Assembly: GCF_003353425.1 (NCBI RefSeq) | Contig: NZ_QRAO01000006.1 | Location: 29,706-93,705 of the forward strand | Length of the DNA: 64,000 nt | DNA from: Marinirhabdus gelatinilytica | GTDB lineage: Bacteria; Bacteroidota; Bacteroidia; Flavobacteriales; Flavobacteriaceae | Direction of reading: 5' to 3' | Shown here: piece by piece, positions 18,711 through 27,450 of the stretch | Numbering within the stretch: position 1 is the stretch's first letter | How the letters are laid out: the number at the start of each line of letters is the position of its first letter | Notes under the pieces: model-generated | What the model saw: the letters and a program-made list of their open reading frames with translations, nothing else | Databases searched by the model: none | Told to the model about the DNA's origin: nothing | Made by a program: the position numbers and the translations under genes

Positions 18711-20732
18711 ATGCTTCTAAAAAAAAATGTTTTAGTCTGTGCGCTACTAGTTACCCAACTATTAGTTGGCCAAGAAACTCCTGTTAAAAATTTAAAAGAA
18801 AAATTAGCCACTGCCACAGATCAAGAAAAAATATCAATTTATTTTGATTTATACCAGTCTAACATACCTCTTGATGAGGCTTTAGAGTATATCCAAAAAG
18901 GAATTGCACTTGCAAAAAGAAAAAAATTAGACTCATTACATTCACTATATTTTTTTGCTGCCCAAGGAAATTATTACAAAACAGAATTTAAAACTGGAAA
19001 AAAATATGCAACACTCTCACTCAATATTGCTCCTCACGATGAGTTTAAAGCTCGATGTTATAACTTATTAGGGGCTTTTTGCGAAGCACTCAGCCAAGAA
19101 GATTCTGCATTTTATTATTATGATGAGGCATTAGAAAAAATTGCAAACGACACTTCAAAAAAAGCACTAGCCATAAAAGCTATTGTAAAAAATAATCAAG
19201 CAAATTTTTATTTCAAAAAAGGTAAGTTTCATCTTGCAATAAAGGATTATCTAGACAGTAACAAAATTTCAAGTTCGCTGGGAGATGCAGATAATGAATT
19301 TAACGCTTTAAACAATTTGGGAACTTGCTTTAAAGAACTTGAAGAATATGAAGAAGCTAAATTCTATTTTGAAAAAGCACTCAGAGTGAACATTTCAGAA
19401 GATAGAAATATTCTAAAAAATGTAGTTGAAATTGGTTTAGGCGATACCGAAGTAAAAATGGGAAACTACGACAGAGGAATTAAATTGCTTTTGAATGCTG
19501 AAAAAAAGCTAGAAGGATCCTCATACGAAATATATTTGTCTGTTGCTTACCAAGCATTGTCTGAAGCCTATTTAATTGATAACACTGAAAAAGCTTTACA
19601 TTACTCAAAGAAAACAATCTCTAAAATAAAAGAAATAAACAATCCTTACGTTGCTGCTGGCATCTACACGACAAATGGCTTACTTCACTTTAAGAAAAAG
19701 GATTACCACAATGCACTTGCCTCTCTAATGAAAGCGAAAGAAATCGCTAGAGAAAACGAGCATAATGATTTATTATATGAAATTTTTCTAGCCGAATACG
19801 AAATATATAAAATCCAAAAAAAAGCTACCCTAGCGTTACAACACTATGAAGTTGCAATGGCTTATAAGGACACCCTTTTTTCTATTGAAAAAAACAAACA
19901 AATTACTGACGCAAACACCCGCTATAAAACCAAACAAAAGGAAAACCAGATCCTGCAACTGAAACAAAAAGAAGCACAACAAAAATTGGTACTGGAAAAA
20001 GAACGCACCACCAAAGTAGTTTTTGCAGTGGCTACCATTACAGCATTGTTGCTATTAGCAGGTATTTACTACTTTAACCAGCAACAAAAAAAACAGGACG
20101 CCAGGGAAACCGCCCTACGGGAAAAACAAATGGCACAAGAAACACAACTACAGGTCACCTTTGCCAGAGAGAAGGAAAAAGACAAGATAGCGCTCACACT
20201 GCACGGTCAACACGCAAAAGATCTAGAGTTGATCGCAGCGGGTCTGCAAAACAACAACCAACCCATTTGGGCAGAAAAAATCTCCCAGATCAAGGATAAA
20301 ATCAAGGATTTGGCCTATAAGGTGCAGAGTGTCCCTTTTTCCGAAAGCCCTTTTAAGGATCAAGTGCTCAACCTGGCCGCAGACGATCGCTTGGCGCGCA
20401 CGCAAGTAACCTTCACAGGATTAAAGGATATTGACTGGAAGCAGATAGCCGAACCCATAAAACGAAACCTCCTCTTTGCCATCAAGGAAAATATTTCTAA
20501 CATCTACAACCACTCCCAAGCCACACGGGTAGACTTCAATTTTGAAAAAAAGGATGGCGTTCTGTTTGTTTCAATGAAGGATAACGGAAAGGGATTTAGC
20601 ACCGAAGATGTAAAAAAAGGAATAGGCCTTCGCGATATCAAACTCAAGATGGACGAAATAAATGGAGATGTGACCATAGAAAGCCAATCAGAAAAAGGCA
20701 CCAAAATTCTCTTCAATATAATTTTAACGTAA
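18711..20732 (+). CDS. TPR-repeat sensor histidine kinase with atypical H-box
   Basis: 673 residues: signal peptide or first membrane segment (1-22), TPR repeats (about 30-400), coiled coil, one membrane segment (about 435-454), a phosphoacceptor helix and a HATPase domain (about 575-673, with KENISNIYNHSQATRVDF N-box, MKDNGKGF G1 box and GIGLRDIK). The H-box reads DKIALTLHGQHAKDLELIAA, probably phosphorylated at His498, and lacks the Asp that normally follows His in HisKA_3 kinases (LHD). Its ATG is 3 bp-adjacent in layout to the response regulator, whose ATG follows the stop directly. Base composition is strongly AT-rich up to about 19900 and then shifts toward the local average. Confidence 0.88.
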   Translation: MLLKKNVLVCALLVTQLLVGQETPVKNLKEKLATATDQEKISIYFDLYQSNIPLDEALEYIQKGIALAKRKKLDSLHSLYFFAAQGNYYKTEFKTGKKYATLSLNIAPHDEFKARCYNLLGAFCEALSQEDSAFYYYDEALEKIANDTSKKALAIKAIVKNNQANFYFKKGKFHLAIKDYLDSNKISSSLGDADNEFNALNNLGTCFKELEEYEEAKFYFEKALRVNISEDRNILKNVVEIGLGDTEVKMGNYDRGIKLLLNAEKKLEGSSYEIYLSVAYQALSEAYLIDNTEKALHYSKKTISKIKEINNPYVAAGIYTTNGLLHFKKKDYHNALASLMKAKEIARENEHNDLLYEIFLAEYEIYKIQKKATLALQHYEVAMAYKDTLFSIEKNKQITDANTRYKTKQKENQILQLKQKEAQQKLVLEKERTTKVVFAVATITALLLLAGIYYFNQQQKKQDARETALREKQMAQETQLQVTFAREKEKDKIALTLHGQHAKDLELIAAGLQNNNQPIWAEKISQIKDKIKDLAYKVQSVPFSESPFKDQVLNLAADDRLARTQVTFTGLKDIDWKQIAEPIKRNLLFAIKENISNIYNHSQATRVDFNFEKKDGVLFVSMKDNGKGFSTEDVKKGIGLRDIKLKMDEINGDVTIESQSEKGTKILFNIILT

Positions 20733-21383
20733 ATGGAAAAACACTTGCTTTTGGTAGATGACCAACCCGACATCCTCGACAGCCTCGAGGCCAAGATCAA
20801 TGAAAGGTTTCCAGACTTTCGAGTAACAAAAGCCTTCGATTGTGATCATGCTTTCTCAACAATCATACATCCTTCGCAAAAAATCGATCTTTTGATATTG
20901 GACCTTGAGTTTTTGAACAATACCAACAAGCGTATCCCAAATGGCAAGGCACTCATGAATACGTTGAAAGAAAAGGACATTACCCTCCCCACAATTATAT
21001 ATACAGCAGACCTGTCGTTGTTAAAACTGCATCCCATTATACAATCACACGATCCAGCAGGCATTGTTACCAAAGACCACCAGAACCACAAGGACCTGTA
21101 CTTTGCTATTGAGAAAGTACTGAACGGCGGAAAACATTACACCGATGCCATTAACCGGCAACTACGCCGGCGCATCAAGATTGAACACAATATGGATGCT
21201 GTAGATGATCTTATTATTAAATACCTACCTACCATAAACACGGCAGCAGACTGGAAAGACACTCCTGTACCTGTAAGCTCAAAGACCATAAAGGCAAAAC
21301 TGGACCGTATGTACATAGATTTTGATGTGGTCAATGACAAGCAACTGTTACTCAAACTAATGCGATTGGGATATATAGAATAA
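20733..21383 (+). CDS. Two-component response regulator, LuxR/NarL-like C-terminus
   Basis: 216 residues. The receiver domain (1-130) has LLLVDDQPDI with the acidic pair Asp9-Asp10, phosphoacceptor Asp57 in LLILDLEF, Thr in IIYTAD and Lys in VTKDHQ. The C-terminus (about 150-216) resembles a helix-turn-helix: VSSKTIKAKLDRMYIDFDVV then LKLMRLGYI, which follows the spacing of a LuxR-type domain but is divergent. The ATG immediately follows the kinase stop codon (TAAATG), so the pair is translationally coupled and certainly cognate. Targets are unknown; the inverted repeat upstream of the kinase could be autoregulatory. Confidence 0.88.
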   Translation: MEKHLLLVDDQPDILDSLEAKINERFPDFRVTKAFDCDHAFSTIIHPSQKIDLLILDLEFLNNTNKRIPNGKALMNTLKEKDITLPTIIYTADLSLLKLHPIIQSHDPAGIVTKDHQNHKDLYFAIEKVLNGGKHYTDAINRQLRRRIKIEHNMDAVDDLIIKYLPTINTAADWKDTPVPVSSKTIKAKLDRMYIDFDVVNDKQLLLKLMRLGYIE

Positions 21384-21489
21384 CTCCATTTTCCAAAATT
21401 TTCCAATTTTACTTCCAAATACTGGAATAGCCTTCCTTTACAACCACACTACATTTACTACATAAACGAAGATACTGGTTTGCAGCCTT

Positions 21490-21560
21490 AAGGGAGGCTG
21501 GGTCCCAAAACAGTTTTTCGCCCTTCTAGCCGCGCGGCACACGGACATTTTTTTAACCAT
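21490..21560 (+). other. GC-rich, structured intergenic stretch
   Basis: Within an otherwise AT-rich gap, CAGCC-TTAAGGGA-GGCTG can form a stem, followed by the palindromes GGGTCCC and GCCGCGCGGC and then a run of seven T before the small lipoprotein gene. This could be a weak terminator of the response-regulator transcript or a structured leader. No known RNA family was recognised. Confidence 0.3.
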
Positions 21561-21572
21561 AATACAACTCTT

Positions 21573-21722
21573 ATGAAAAAAATGATTTCGGCCTGTGCCA
21601 TAGTACTCGTATGCCTCAGTTTTTCAAACTGTACCAAACAACCCCTTATTGAAACTCCTTCAGAGCAATTAACCGAAGGCGAGAAAGCTGGGGAGACCAA
21701 CGATCCTGATTCGGGTGATTAA
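21573..21722 (+). CDS. 49-residue lipoprotein between two two-component systems
   Basis: A complete ORF of 49 codons with ATG at 21573 and TAA ending at 21722. MKKMISACAIVLVCLSFSNC is a lipoprotein signal peptide with the lipobox SFSNC (Cys20), leaving a mature peptide of 30 residues rich in Glu, Pro, Thr and Asp and ending PDSGD. It follows the first response regulator by 189 bp, has a hairpin after it, and precedes the second histidine kinase by 99 bp. No family is recognised. It may be a regulatory or sensory lipoprotein tied to one of the flanking kinases, which is inference from position only. Confidence 0.65.
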   Translation: MKKMISACAIVLVCLSFSNCTKQPLIETPSEQLTEGEKAGETNDPDSGD

Positions 21723-21740
21723 AGCAATTTACTATACAAG

Positions 21741-21767
21741 CGGCTGTCATTCAGGGCAGCCGTTCTA
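21741..21767 (+). terminator. Hairpin after the 49-residue lipoprotein gene
   Basis: CGGCTG-TCATTCAGGG-CAGCCG forms a 6-bp stem followed by TTCTAATT. The T-run is poor, so termination may be partial. Confidence 0.45.
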
Positions 21768-21821
21768 ATTAACTTACTTTTCCACGGGGCAACTATAATT
21801 CAATATATCTATATTAGCATT

Positions 21822-23681
21822 ATGGTTGGTTGGATATCCTCAATACTTACAATTGTGTGCCTCTTGCTCTTTACAGGAGCTTTATTTTCACAGAACCTAG
21901 TTGAAAATGATCAGGACACTGTATTTGAAAATTTACTTCAGAAAAACAAAATCCTAGCAAAAAAAGGGGACTACAAAGCTGCGTTGCAAATGGCCCACAA
22001 ACTGGCGGCCTATGGAGAAAAGTTGAAGGACACCGCTAAATGGTTACAAGGGATCCATAGACAAGCATTTTACAACGAAAGAATAGATGAACCGTATAAT
22101 GCACTGAAACACTACTCCCTTGGAATTGCATTGGCCAAAGCATCAAGCAATCAAAGTTACCAAGCCAAGTTAAGTGTAAATAAAGCTAATATTTTAACCA
22201 AAATTGGAGATTATAAAGAAGCCCAGAAAACCGCTGTACAAGGAATAGAAGCAGCAGCAATACTAAAAGATAGTGTCAATCTATATAAACTGCATATATG
22301 CTTAGCGAATGCTTCTTCTGATAATTTTGAATTTGATATAGCCGAAAACGCCTACACCAATGCGTTGAGATATACAAATAACGAGAATGAAGTCCTCAAA
22401 ATAAAAAACAATCTAGGAGTAAACCATAAAGACCAAGGCAATTTTGAAAAAGCCATTGAAGTGTACAGGACAGCGTTAGCTGACAAATCGTTGCCCTCGT
22501 CAGAAGGTTTAGAAGCTCGTATTAAAAGCAATCTAGGGTTTGCGCTTCACAAAACTGGCAACTATAACGAAGCGGTTCAGTTGTTGAACGAAGCACACAA
22601 CACTAGACAAAAAATAAATGATTGGTCCGGTATTTTCGCTTCAAACATCCATCTTTCAACTTATTATAGAGAGATCGATGAACCAATGGCGTACACGCAC
22701 GCACAGAATGCATTTACCATTGCCAAACAAAAAATTAAGAGTCCATATTCAGAAATGGAAGCATTGGCACATATTATATCTTTGGACAGAGCGAACAAAT
22801 TACAAGCAAATAGGTATATATTTCTTTCCGACAGCCTTTCAAGGGCCAAACAAAAATCCATAAACGATTATACCGTTGCAAAATTTCAGGCCAAGGAACA
22901 GGAACTTGAAATAGCACGGCAAAAAGAGGAAATAGCGATTACCGCACAGAACTTGGCCGAAAAGCAACAAAGAGAAATTCTCATTATGGCTCTATTGGTA
23001 TCTGCCATTCTGGTTGGGTTTGTTTTGTTTAGAAAATTTCAGAAAGAAAAGAAAGACAGGAAAACCATTGAGCAACAAAAAAATAAAATCGAACTGCTAC
23101 AAAAAGAACTGCACCACCGTTTAAAGAACAATCTCTCATTTATCGATCTTTTTATAAGTCTTGCCAAAGGAAAATTCAACGATCCCGCCTATCACGAAAA
23201 ACTGAATGACCTACAGAACAGGATTGCCAGCATGTTCACGGTACACCAGCAACTTTTCAACACCCAAGATGTAACACGGGTTCACGCTGATAAATATTTG
23301 CAAAGCCTCGTGGAAAACGCCAAGAACACCTATCCTTCCGGCCACATAACTTTCAAAACGGAAATTGAAGAGCAACTGTACTTGGAGGCCGGCACTTCCT
23401 TTCCCATAGGGATCATCGTAAATGAATTTATAACCAATTCCCTAAAATATGCATTTCCGAAATACAAAAAAGGTACTATATTTATCTCGTTAACAGCACA
23501 AAACGATGTACTCACATTACACATGAGTGACAACGGCGTGGGACTTCCCGAAGATTTCACGGTGGAGGAGCTTAATTCCTTTGGGATAGACACCATGCGC
23601 TTATTGGCGTTGGAACACAAAGGAAATTTCAGTATAAAAAATGAGAATGGCGTTTCAGTAATCATAACATTATCCAAATAG
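21822..23681 (+). CDS. TPR-repeat sensor histidine kinase, HisKA_2 type
   Basis: 619 residues: N-terminal membrane segment or signal (5-24), TPR repeats (about 35-340), a coiled coil, one membrane segment (about 387-405), then KELHHRLKNNLSFIDLFI, the HisKA_2 phosphoacceptor box with His431/His432, and a HATPase domain (IIVNEFITNSLKYAFPKYKKG N-box, MSDNGVGLPEDF G1 box, SFGIDTMRLLALEHKG). Sensing by an extracytoplasmic TPR domain is typical of Flavobacteriaceae kinases. Its stop is 10 bp before the LytTR-type regulator, its obvious partner. It differs in kinase class from the neighbouring TPR kinase, so the two loci are not simple duplicates. Confidence 0.9.
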   Translation: MVGWISSILTIVCLLLFTGALFSQNLVENDQDTVFENLLQKNKILAKKGDYKAALQMAHKLAAYGEKLKDTAKWLQGIHRQAFYNERIDEPYNALKHYSLGIALAKASSNQSYQAKLSVNKANILTKIGDYKEAQKTAVQGIEAAAILKDSVNLYKLHICLANASSDNFEFDIAENAYTNALRYTNNENEVLKIKNNLGVNHKDQGNFEKAIEVYRTALADKSLPSSEGLEARIKSNLGFALHKTGNYNEAVQLLNEAHNTRQKINDWSGIFASNIHLSTYYREIDEPMAYTHAQNAFTIAKQKIKSPYSEMEALAHIISLDRANKLQANRYIFLSDSLSRAKQKSINDYTVAKFQAKEQELEIARQKEEIAITAQNLAEKQQREILIMALLVSAILVGFVLFRKFQKEKKDRKTIEQQKNKIELLQKELHHRLKNNLSFIDLFISLAKGKFNDPAYHEKLNDLQNRIASMFTVHQQLFNTQDVTRVHADKYLQSLVENAKNTYPSGHITFKTEIEEQLYLEAGTSFPIGIIVNEFITNSLKYAFPKYKKGTIFISLTAQNDVLTLHMSDNGVGLPEDFTVEELNSFGIDTMRLLALEHKGNFSIKNENGVSVIITLSK

Positions 23682-23691
23682 ATACATACTT

Positions 23692-24492
23692 ATGAAGCCC
23701 AAGGCACATATTTTATTGGTTGAAGACAAAGCTATGCTATACAAACGTCTGGCAATGTTCCTGAAAGAAGAAAATTACAGTGTTTCAAGCTACACACCAT
23801 CCTATGATTCTGCTCTGGAGGCCATCCACAAAAAAAAGCCAGATATTGCGCTATTGGATATAGACCTGGAGGGAACCAAGACCGGATTGGACCTGGGGGA
23901 GACACTTTCATCTAAGTACAGCATCCCGTTTATCTACGTGACCGACTATCAAGATGACGAGACCTTTCACAAAGGCCTTGCTACCAAGCACGAGCATTTT
24001 ATGGTGAAGACCAAACCGCACCTGGACACCAAGGAGTTGCTGCGCACGATACAAACGGTACTTTCGCGTTGCAATGAGGCAAAAGATGGCGAGACCAAAA
24101 ACTCCCTATTTTGCTACACTGGGTATATAAGCGACCTAAAACAACAGGCAAAAGATGCAGTTTCCGAAGTGCCTGTCCCCTATCAAGAAATCGTGAAGCT
24201 CACCACTAAGAATGCTTCTGGCGAAAAGCTCAAACCCAACTATGTGCGGGTGGAGACCCACAACAAAAAATCTTATTATCTTCCTGTTTCCCTAACGGAG
24301 ATAGCAACACAGCTTCCCCTACCTTTTGCCCGCGTCAACGAGAGCGAGATCGTGAACTTAAGCGAGGATATTTTGGACGGCCGCATTAACGGCACCCGTT
24401 TAAAGATAGGTAAAACCGTGTACCACATCTCCAAGACCTACAAGGCCGAGGTGGAAAACCGCATCCGCCTGCTATACCACAAGCTCCGCTAG
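23692..24492 (+). CDS. Two-component response regulator with LytTR-like DNA-binding domain
   Basis: 266 residues. The receiver (1-125) has ILLVEDKAM, phosphoacceptor Asp56 in IALLDIDLEG, FIYVTDYQ and FMVKTKPH. The C-terminal domain (about 180-266) contains YVRVETHNKKSYYLPVSLTEI and PFARVNESEIVNLSEDI, the strand pattern of LytTR domains, followed by KTYKAEVENRIRLLYHKL. It pairs with the HisKA_2 kinase 10 bp upstream. LytTR regulators bind imperfect direct repeats; none was located with confidence. The AT-rich cassette starting 97 bp downstream could be a target. Confidence 0.88.
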   Translation: MKPKAHILLVEDKAMLYKRLAMFLKEENYSVSSYTPSYDSALEAIHKKKPDIALLDIDLEGTKTGLDLGETLSSKYSIPFIYVTDYQDDETFHKGLATKHEHFMVKTKPHLDTKELLRTIQTVLSRCNEAKDGETKNSLFCYTGYISDLKQQAKDAVSEVPVPYQEIVKLTTKNASGEKLKPNYVRVETHNKKSYYLPVSLTEIATQLPLPFARVNESEIVNLSEDILDGRINGTRLKIGKTVYHISKTYKAEVENRIRLLYHKLR

Positions 24493-24589
24493 GCAGATTT
24501 TCATAGGATTGGGGTTAGTTTTCATTTTTTGTTTTTTATACGTTTTCATTTGTTGAGTTTTAGGGGCGTGAAACCTTAAACTTATCAAA

Positions 24590-25162
24590 ATGAAACGTTA
24601 TCTACTCCTTACTTTATTTTTATTGTCAACTTTCTGCCAGAACGTTTTGGCACAAAAATGCAAACCCTCGCTGTCGAAAGTTGATGAAATGACAAATGAA
24701 AAAGTTGAAGGTTGGGGTGGTAAAATCGGAGGCCAAACATCATTGGGCAACAAGATTGGACATGATACTATGCTTTATCTCAACGATAGGGACAAGGGCG
24801 ATACTCTTATAAATGCCACTGTTTACATAAACTACATTGTTTTAGCGAAAAATGCAGCAATACTCGATAAGACACATCAAGCCGGAGAACGAATTCTTTT
24901 AAAAACTGAAAATAGTTTAATCCAATTTACCACTGACAATGTAATAAAGAATGAAAAGAGCACTTTTGGAAGTTATTATCAAATTTTTGAGTTGAATGGT
25001 AAAATTACAATTGAAGAAGCAAAAATACTTTCTGAAAATTTTTTAGAAATGTATCGAATTGAAAAAGAAGAAGGTGGCTCTATAGTACAGGATAAACCTA
25101 ACAAAAGAGCTAAACGGAAAATGAAAGAACAATTCGAATGTTTTTTAAATACTTTAAAATAA
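24590..25162 (+). CDS. Secreted protein of unknown function
   Basis: 190 residues with signal peptide MKRYLLLTLFLLSTFCQNVLAQ. The mature part has WGGKIGGQTSLGNKIGHDT, LYLNDRDKGDTLINATVYIN and a basic C-terminal stretch KPNKRAKRKMKEQF. No family recognised. It opens a run of five + strand genes with short gaps (6, 10, 2 and 21 bp), all predicted exported and clearly AT-richer than the two-component genes before them, which suggests one transcript and possibly lateral acquisition. Confidence 0.75.
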   Translation: MKRYLLLTLFLLSTFCQNVLAQKCKPSLSKVDEMTNEKVEGWGGKIGGQTSLGNKIGHDTMLYLNDRDKGDTLINATVYINYIVLAKNAAILDKTHQAGERILLKTENSLIQFTTDNVIKNEKSTFGSYYQIFELNGKITIEEAKILSENFLEMYRIEKEEGGSIVQDKPNKRAKRKMKEQFECFLNTLK

Positions 25163-25168
25163 AAAATT

Positions 25169-25504
25169 ATGAAAACTACCTTAATCACACTAATTGCTGT
25201 TTTATTTCTTGCAATCCCATCCAATGCAATTGTTAATCAAAATCCAACTGACCCATATATAATAGTTAGGGTAATAGAGTGCCAAGGAGGAGATTCCGCA
25301 AATCAAAGCATGATACTCATAGACAGAGGAGATAACAACATAGAAAAAATTGAGTTGGAAAAATTTCACAAAAACAACTTCAAAATCATCTCGAAAATAT
25401 TGAACGATATTAAAAAATATGGTTATGAATTGATTGGGACATCTGGTGGTGGTGGAAATGATAACGCTATGATATTACAGAATTATATATTCAAGAAAAA
25501 CTAA
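25169..25504 (+). CDS. Small secreted protein, DUF4177-like C-terminus
   Basis: 111 residues with signal peptide MKTTLITLIAVLFLAIPSNA. The mature sequence has YIIVRVIECQGGD, then MILIDRGDNN, a helix FHKNNFKIISKILNDIKKYG and YELIGTSGGGGNDNAMILQN ending YIFKKN. A final strand after a helix ending in G-Y/W-E-L is what DUF4177-type proteins show, so a distant relation is possible but unproven. It is the second gene of the AT-rich cassette, 6 bp after its neighbour. Confidence 0.7.
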   Translation: MKTTLITLIAVLFLAIPSNAIVNQNPTDPYIIVRVIECQGGDSANQSMILIDRGDNNIEKIELEKFHKNNFKIISKILNDIKKYGYELIGTSGGGGNDNAMILQNYIFKKN

Positions 25505-25514
25505 AACACATACT

Positions 25515-25844
25515 ATGAAATATTTACTAACCGCATTTATTTTTTTAGCACTACTATCTTGTAAAAAAGATGATGATCCGTTAAACAATGACAATATTTT
25601 AGTCAACACAACTTGGGAGGGTGAAAGAGTCGAGGATGGTATTTACACCTTTACAAGCAATACTGAATACACATTTAAGGATCCTGGAGAACCATTTGTG
25701 GATGGAAATTATAGTTTCGACGGTCGCCAAGGGGTACTGATGGAAGAAACAGGATTCACCGCAAATTTTGGAGTCTCAGGAACTATAATGACTGTTACAG
25801 ACACAATAAACACAAATCCAAGAACATACTTTAAAATTCAATAA
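25515..25844 (+). CDS. Small lipoprotein, copy 1 of a duplicated pair
   Basis: 109 residues. MKYLLTAFIFLALLSC is a lipoprotein signal peptide (Cys16), followed by the Lys/Asp spacer KKDDDPLN common in Bacteroidota lipoproteins. The mature part reads ILVNTTWEGERVEDGIYTFT, SNTEYTFKDPGEPFVDGNY and SFDGRQGVL, a small lipocalin-like beta-barrel pattern. The copy at 26993 shares most of this core in protein and DNA. It ends 2 bp before the LRR gene. Confidence 0.8.
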   Translation: MKYLLTAFIFLALLSCKKDDDPLNNDNILVNTTWEGERVEDGIYTFTSNTEYTFKDPGEPFVDGNYSFDGRQGVLMEETGFTANFGVSGTIMTVTDTINTNPRTYFKIQ

Positions 25845-25846
25845 TT

Positions 25847-26971
25847 ATGAAACACCTCATGTCTATTTTATTTGCGATATATTTAACCTCTTTAGTAAAC
25901 GCTCAAATAGTAAACATCCCTGATGCTAACTTTAAAACTGCGCTATTAAATCACAACCCCATTATAGACACAAATAGTGATGGAGAAATACAGGTGAGCG
26001 AAGCAAATGATTTTTCCAGCAGTTTAAACATTATTGGTCAATCAATCTCCAATCCAACTGGCATTGAAGCTTTTACAAATATTGTATCTCTAAGTGCCGA
26101 CAATAACAATATATCAAACATAGATCTTTCTAATAATATACAAATTACATTTTTAGATATTCAAGGAAATGAACTAACGAATTTAGACCTTTCAAATAAT
26201 ATAAACTTGGAAGTATTGAGCTTGGCAAATAATCCGTTGGGGGCAGTTGACATTTCGAATCTAACAAATTTAGAGCTATTCTTCTGTGAATCCTGTGAGC
26301 TGCAAGACCTTGACATCACGAACAACGCATCTCTTAAAGAATTGTACCTAAACTTTAATATGATAGCTACTATAGATTTACAACAAAATAATCTTTTAGA
26401 AAAATTAATAATTGGTTATAACAACCTTTCGTCTATAGACCTAAGTCAAAATTTAAATATCACTAGAGTTTTTGCAAATGAGAATTCCCTAGAGGAAATC
26501 GATTTTTCTGAAAACGTTAATATTAGCAGCATCGACTTAAGAGAAAATCCACAACTTACCATACTCAATATACAAAATGGAAATAACCCATTGATTTCGA
26601 CATTTAGAACAACAAGTTGCCCAAATCTCACCTGTATACAAGTAGACCCTGGAATCCCAGGAAATGTACCTCCCAGCTGGGAATTTGACCCAGGTGTTAC
26701 ATTTAGTGAAGACTGTATGTTTTTGGGAACAGAAGATATGACTCCTATTGAAATTTCGATTTACCCCAATCCAGCAATAACAAAATTAAATATAAATACT
26801 ACTGCAAGCATTGATGTTGACAATGTAATAATTTCCAACCTTCAAGGGCAAACATACCCTGCAGACTTTCAAAATAGCTGCGTCGATGTTTCTAATTTAA
26901 GCACGGGGCTTTACTTTATAATCATGAAAACTAATCAAGGTACAACCACCCATAAATTTTTAAAACAATAA
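25847..26971 (+). CDS. Leucine-rich-repeat protein with T9SS type A sorting domain
   Basis: 374 residues: signal peptide (1-19, ending VNAQ), an N-terminal cap IVNIPDANFKTALLNHNPII with DTNSDGEIQVSEA, about nine LRRs of about 21 residues (pattern L..L.L..N..L..ID), then a C-terminal domain with ISIYPNPAITKLNIN and ending THKFLKQ, the type A signal for the type IX secretion system. It should therefore be secreted or surface-bound. It sits between the two duplicated lipoprotein genes, which may be partners. Similar LRR proteins are common in Flavobacteriaceae; a binding role is likely but ligand unknown. Confidence 0.88.
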   Translation: MKHLMSILFAIYLTSLVNAQIVNIPDANFKTALLNHNPIIDTNSDGEIQVSEANDFSSSLNIIGQSISNPTGIEAFTNIVSLSADNNNISNIDLSNNIQITFLDIQGNELTNLDLSNNINLEVLSLANNPLGAVDISNLTNLELFFCESCELQDLDITNNASLKELYLNFNMIATIDLQQNNLLEKLIIGYNNLSSIDLSQNLNITRVFANENSLEEIDFSENVNISSIDLRENPQLTILNIQNGNNPLISTFRTTSCPNLTCIQVDPGIPGNVPPSWEFDPGVTFSEDCMFLGTEDMTPIEISIYPNPAITKLNINTTASIDVDNVIISNLQGQTYPADFQNSCVDVSNLSTGLYFIIMKTNQGTTTHKFLKQ

Positions 26972-26992
26972 AACATCATAAAAAATACAGTT

Positions 26993-27334
26993 ATGAAATT
27001 TAAAATATTCTTATTATTCTTAACGCTCCCCTTACTAATGAACTCCTGTAAAAGTGATGATGACAATCCCGAAGAAAATCGAGATAATATATTAGTAAAC
27101 ACAACTTGGGAAGGCGATACTGAAGAAGATGGTATTTATACATTTACAAGTAATACAGAATACACATTTAAAGATCCGGGAGAACCTTTTTTCGACGGTA
27201 CATATACATTTGATGGTAGAAATGGAATACTTAACGAGATAGTAAGTAACTCATCATTCCCTTTTGAAATAGTTGGTGATACTATGATTATAACATACCC
27301 CAGTGGAAATTCTAGAACCTACTATAAGAAATAA
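26993..27334 (+). CDS. Small lipoprotein, copy 2 of a duplicated pair
   Basis: 113 residues. MKFKIFLLFLTLPLLMNSC gives a lipobox ending at Cys19, then an acidic spacer KSDDDNPEEN. The core ILVNTTWEGDTEEDGIYTFT, SNTEYTFKDPGEPFFDGTY and TFDGRNGIL repeats that of the protein at 25515, while N- and C-termini diverge. It closes the cassette and is followed by a strong terminator. Confidence 0.8.
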   Translation: MKFKIFLLFLTLPLLMNSCKSDDDNPEENRDNILVNTTWEGDTEEDGIYTFTSNTEYTFKDPGEPFFDGTYTFDGRNGILNEIVSNSSFPFEIVGDTMIITYPSGNSRTYYKK

Positions 27335-27388
27335 GCCATCACTAAAAAGTTTGTAAAAAACTAACCAAACCAGATTTTTAGTCCACTA

Positions 27389-27435
27389 AACCACACCTAG
27401 ACCATTTGAGGAGATGTAATAGGTGTGGTTTTTTG
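27389..27435 (+). terminator. Rho-independent terminator of the AT-rich cassette
   Basis: AACCACACCTA (27389-27399) and TAGGTGTGGTT (27420-27430) form a perfect 11-bp stem with a 20-base loop, followed by TTTTTTG. Confidence 0.85.
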
Positions 27436-27450
27436 TTTATCAAAATTTTA

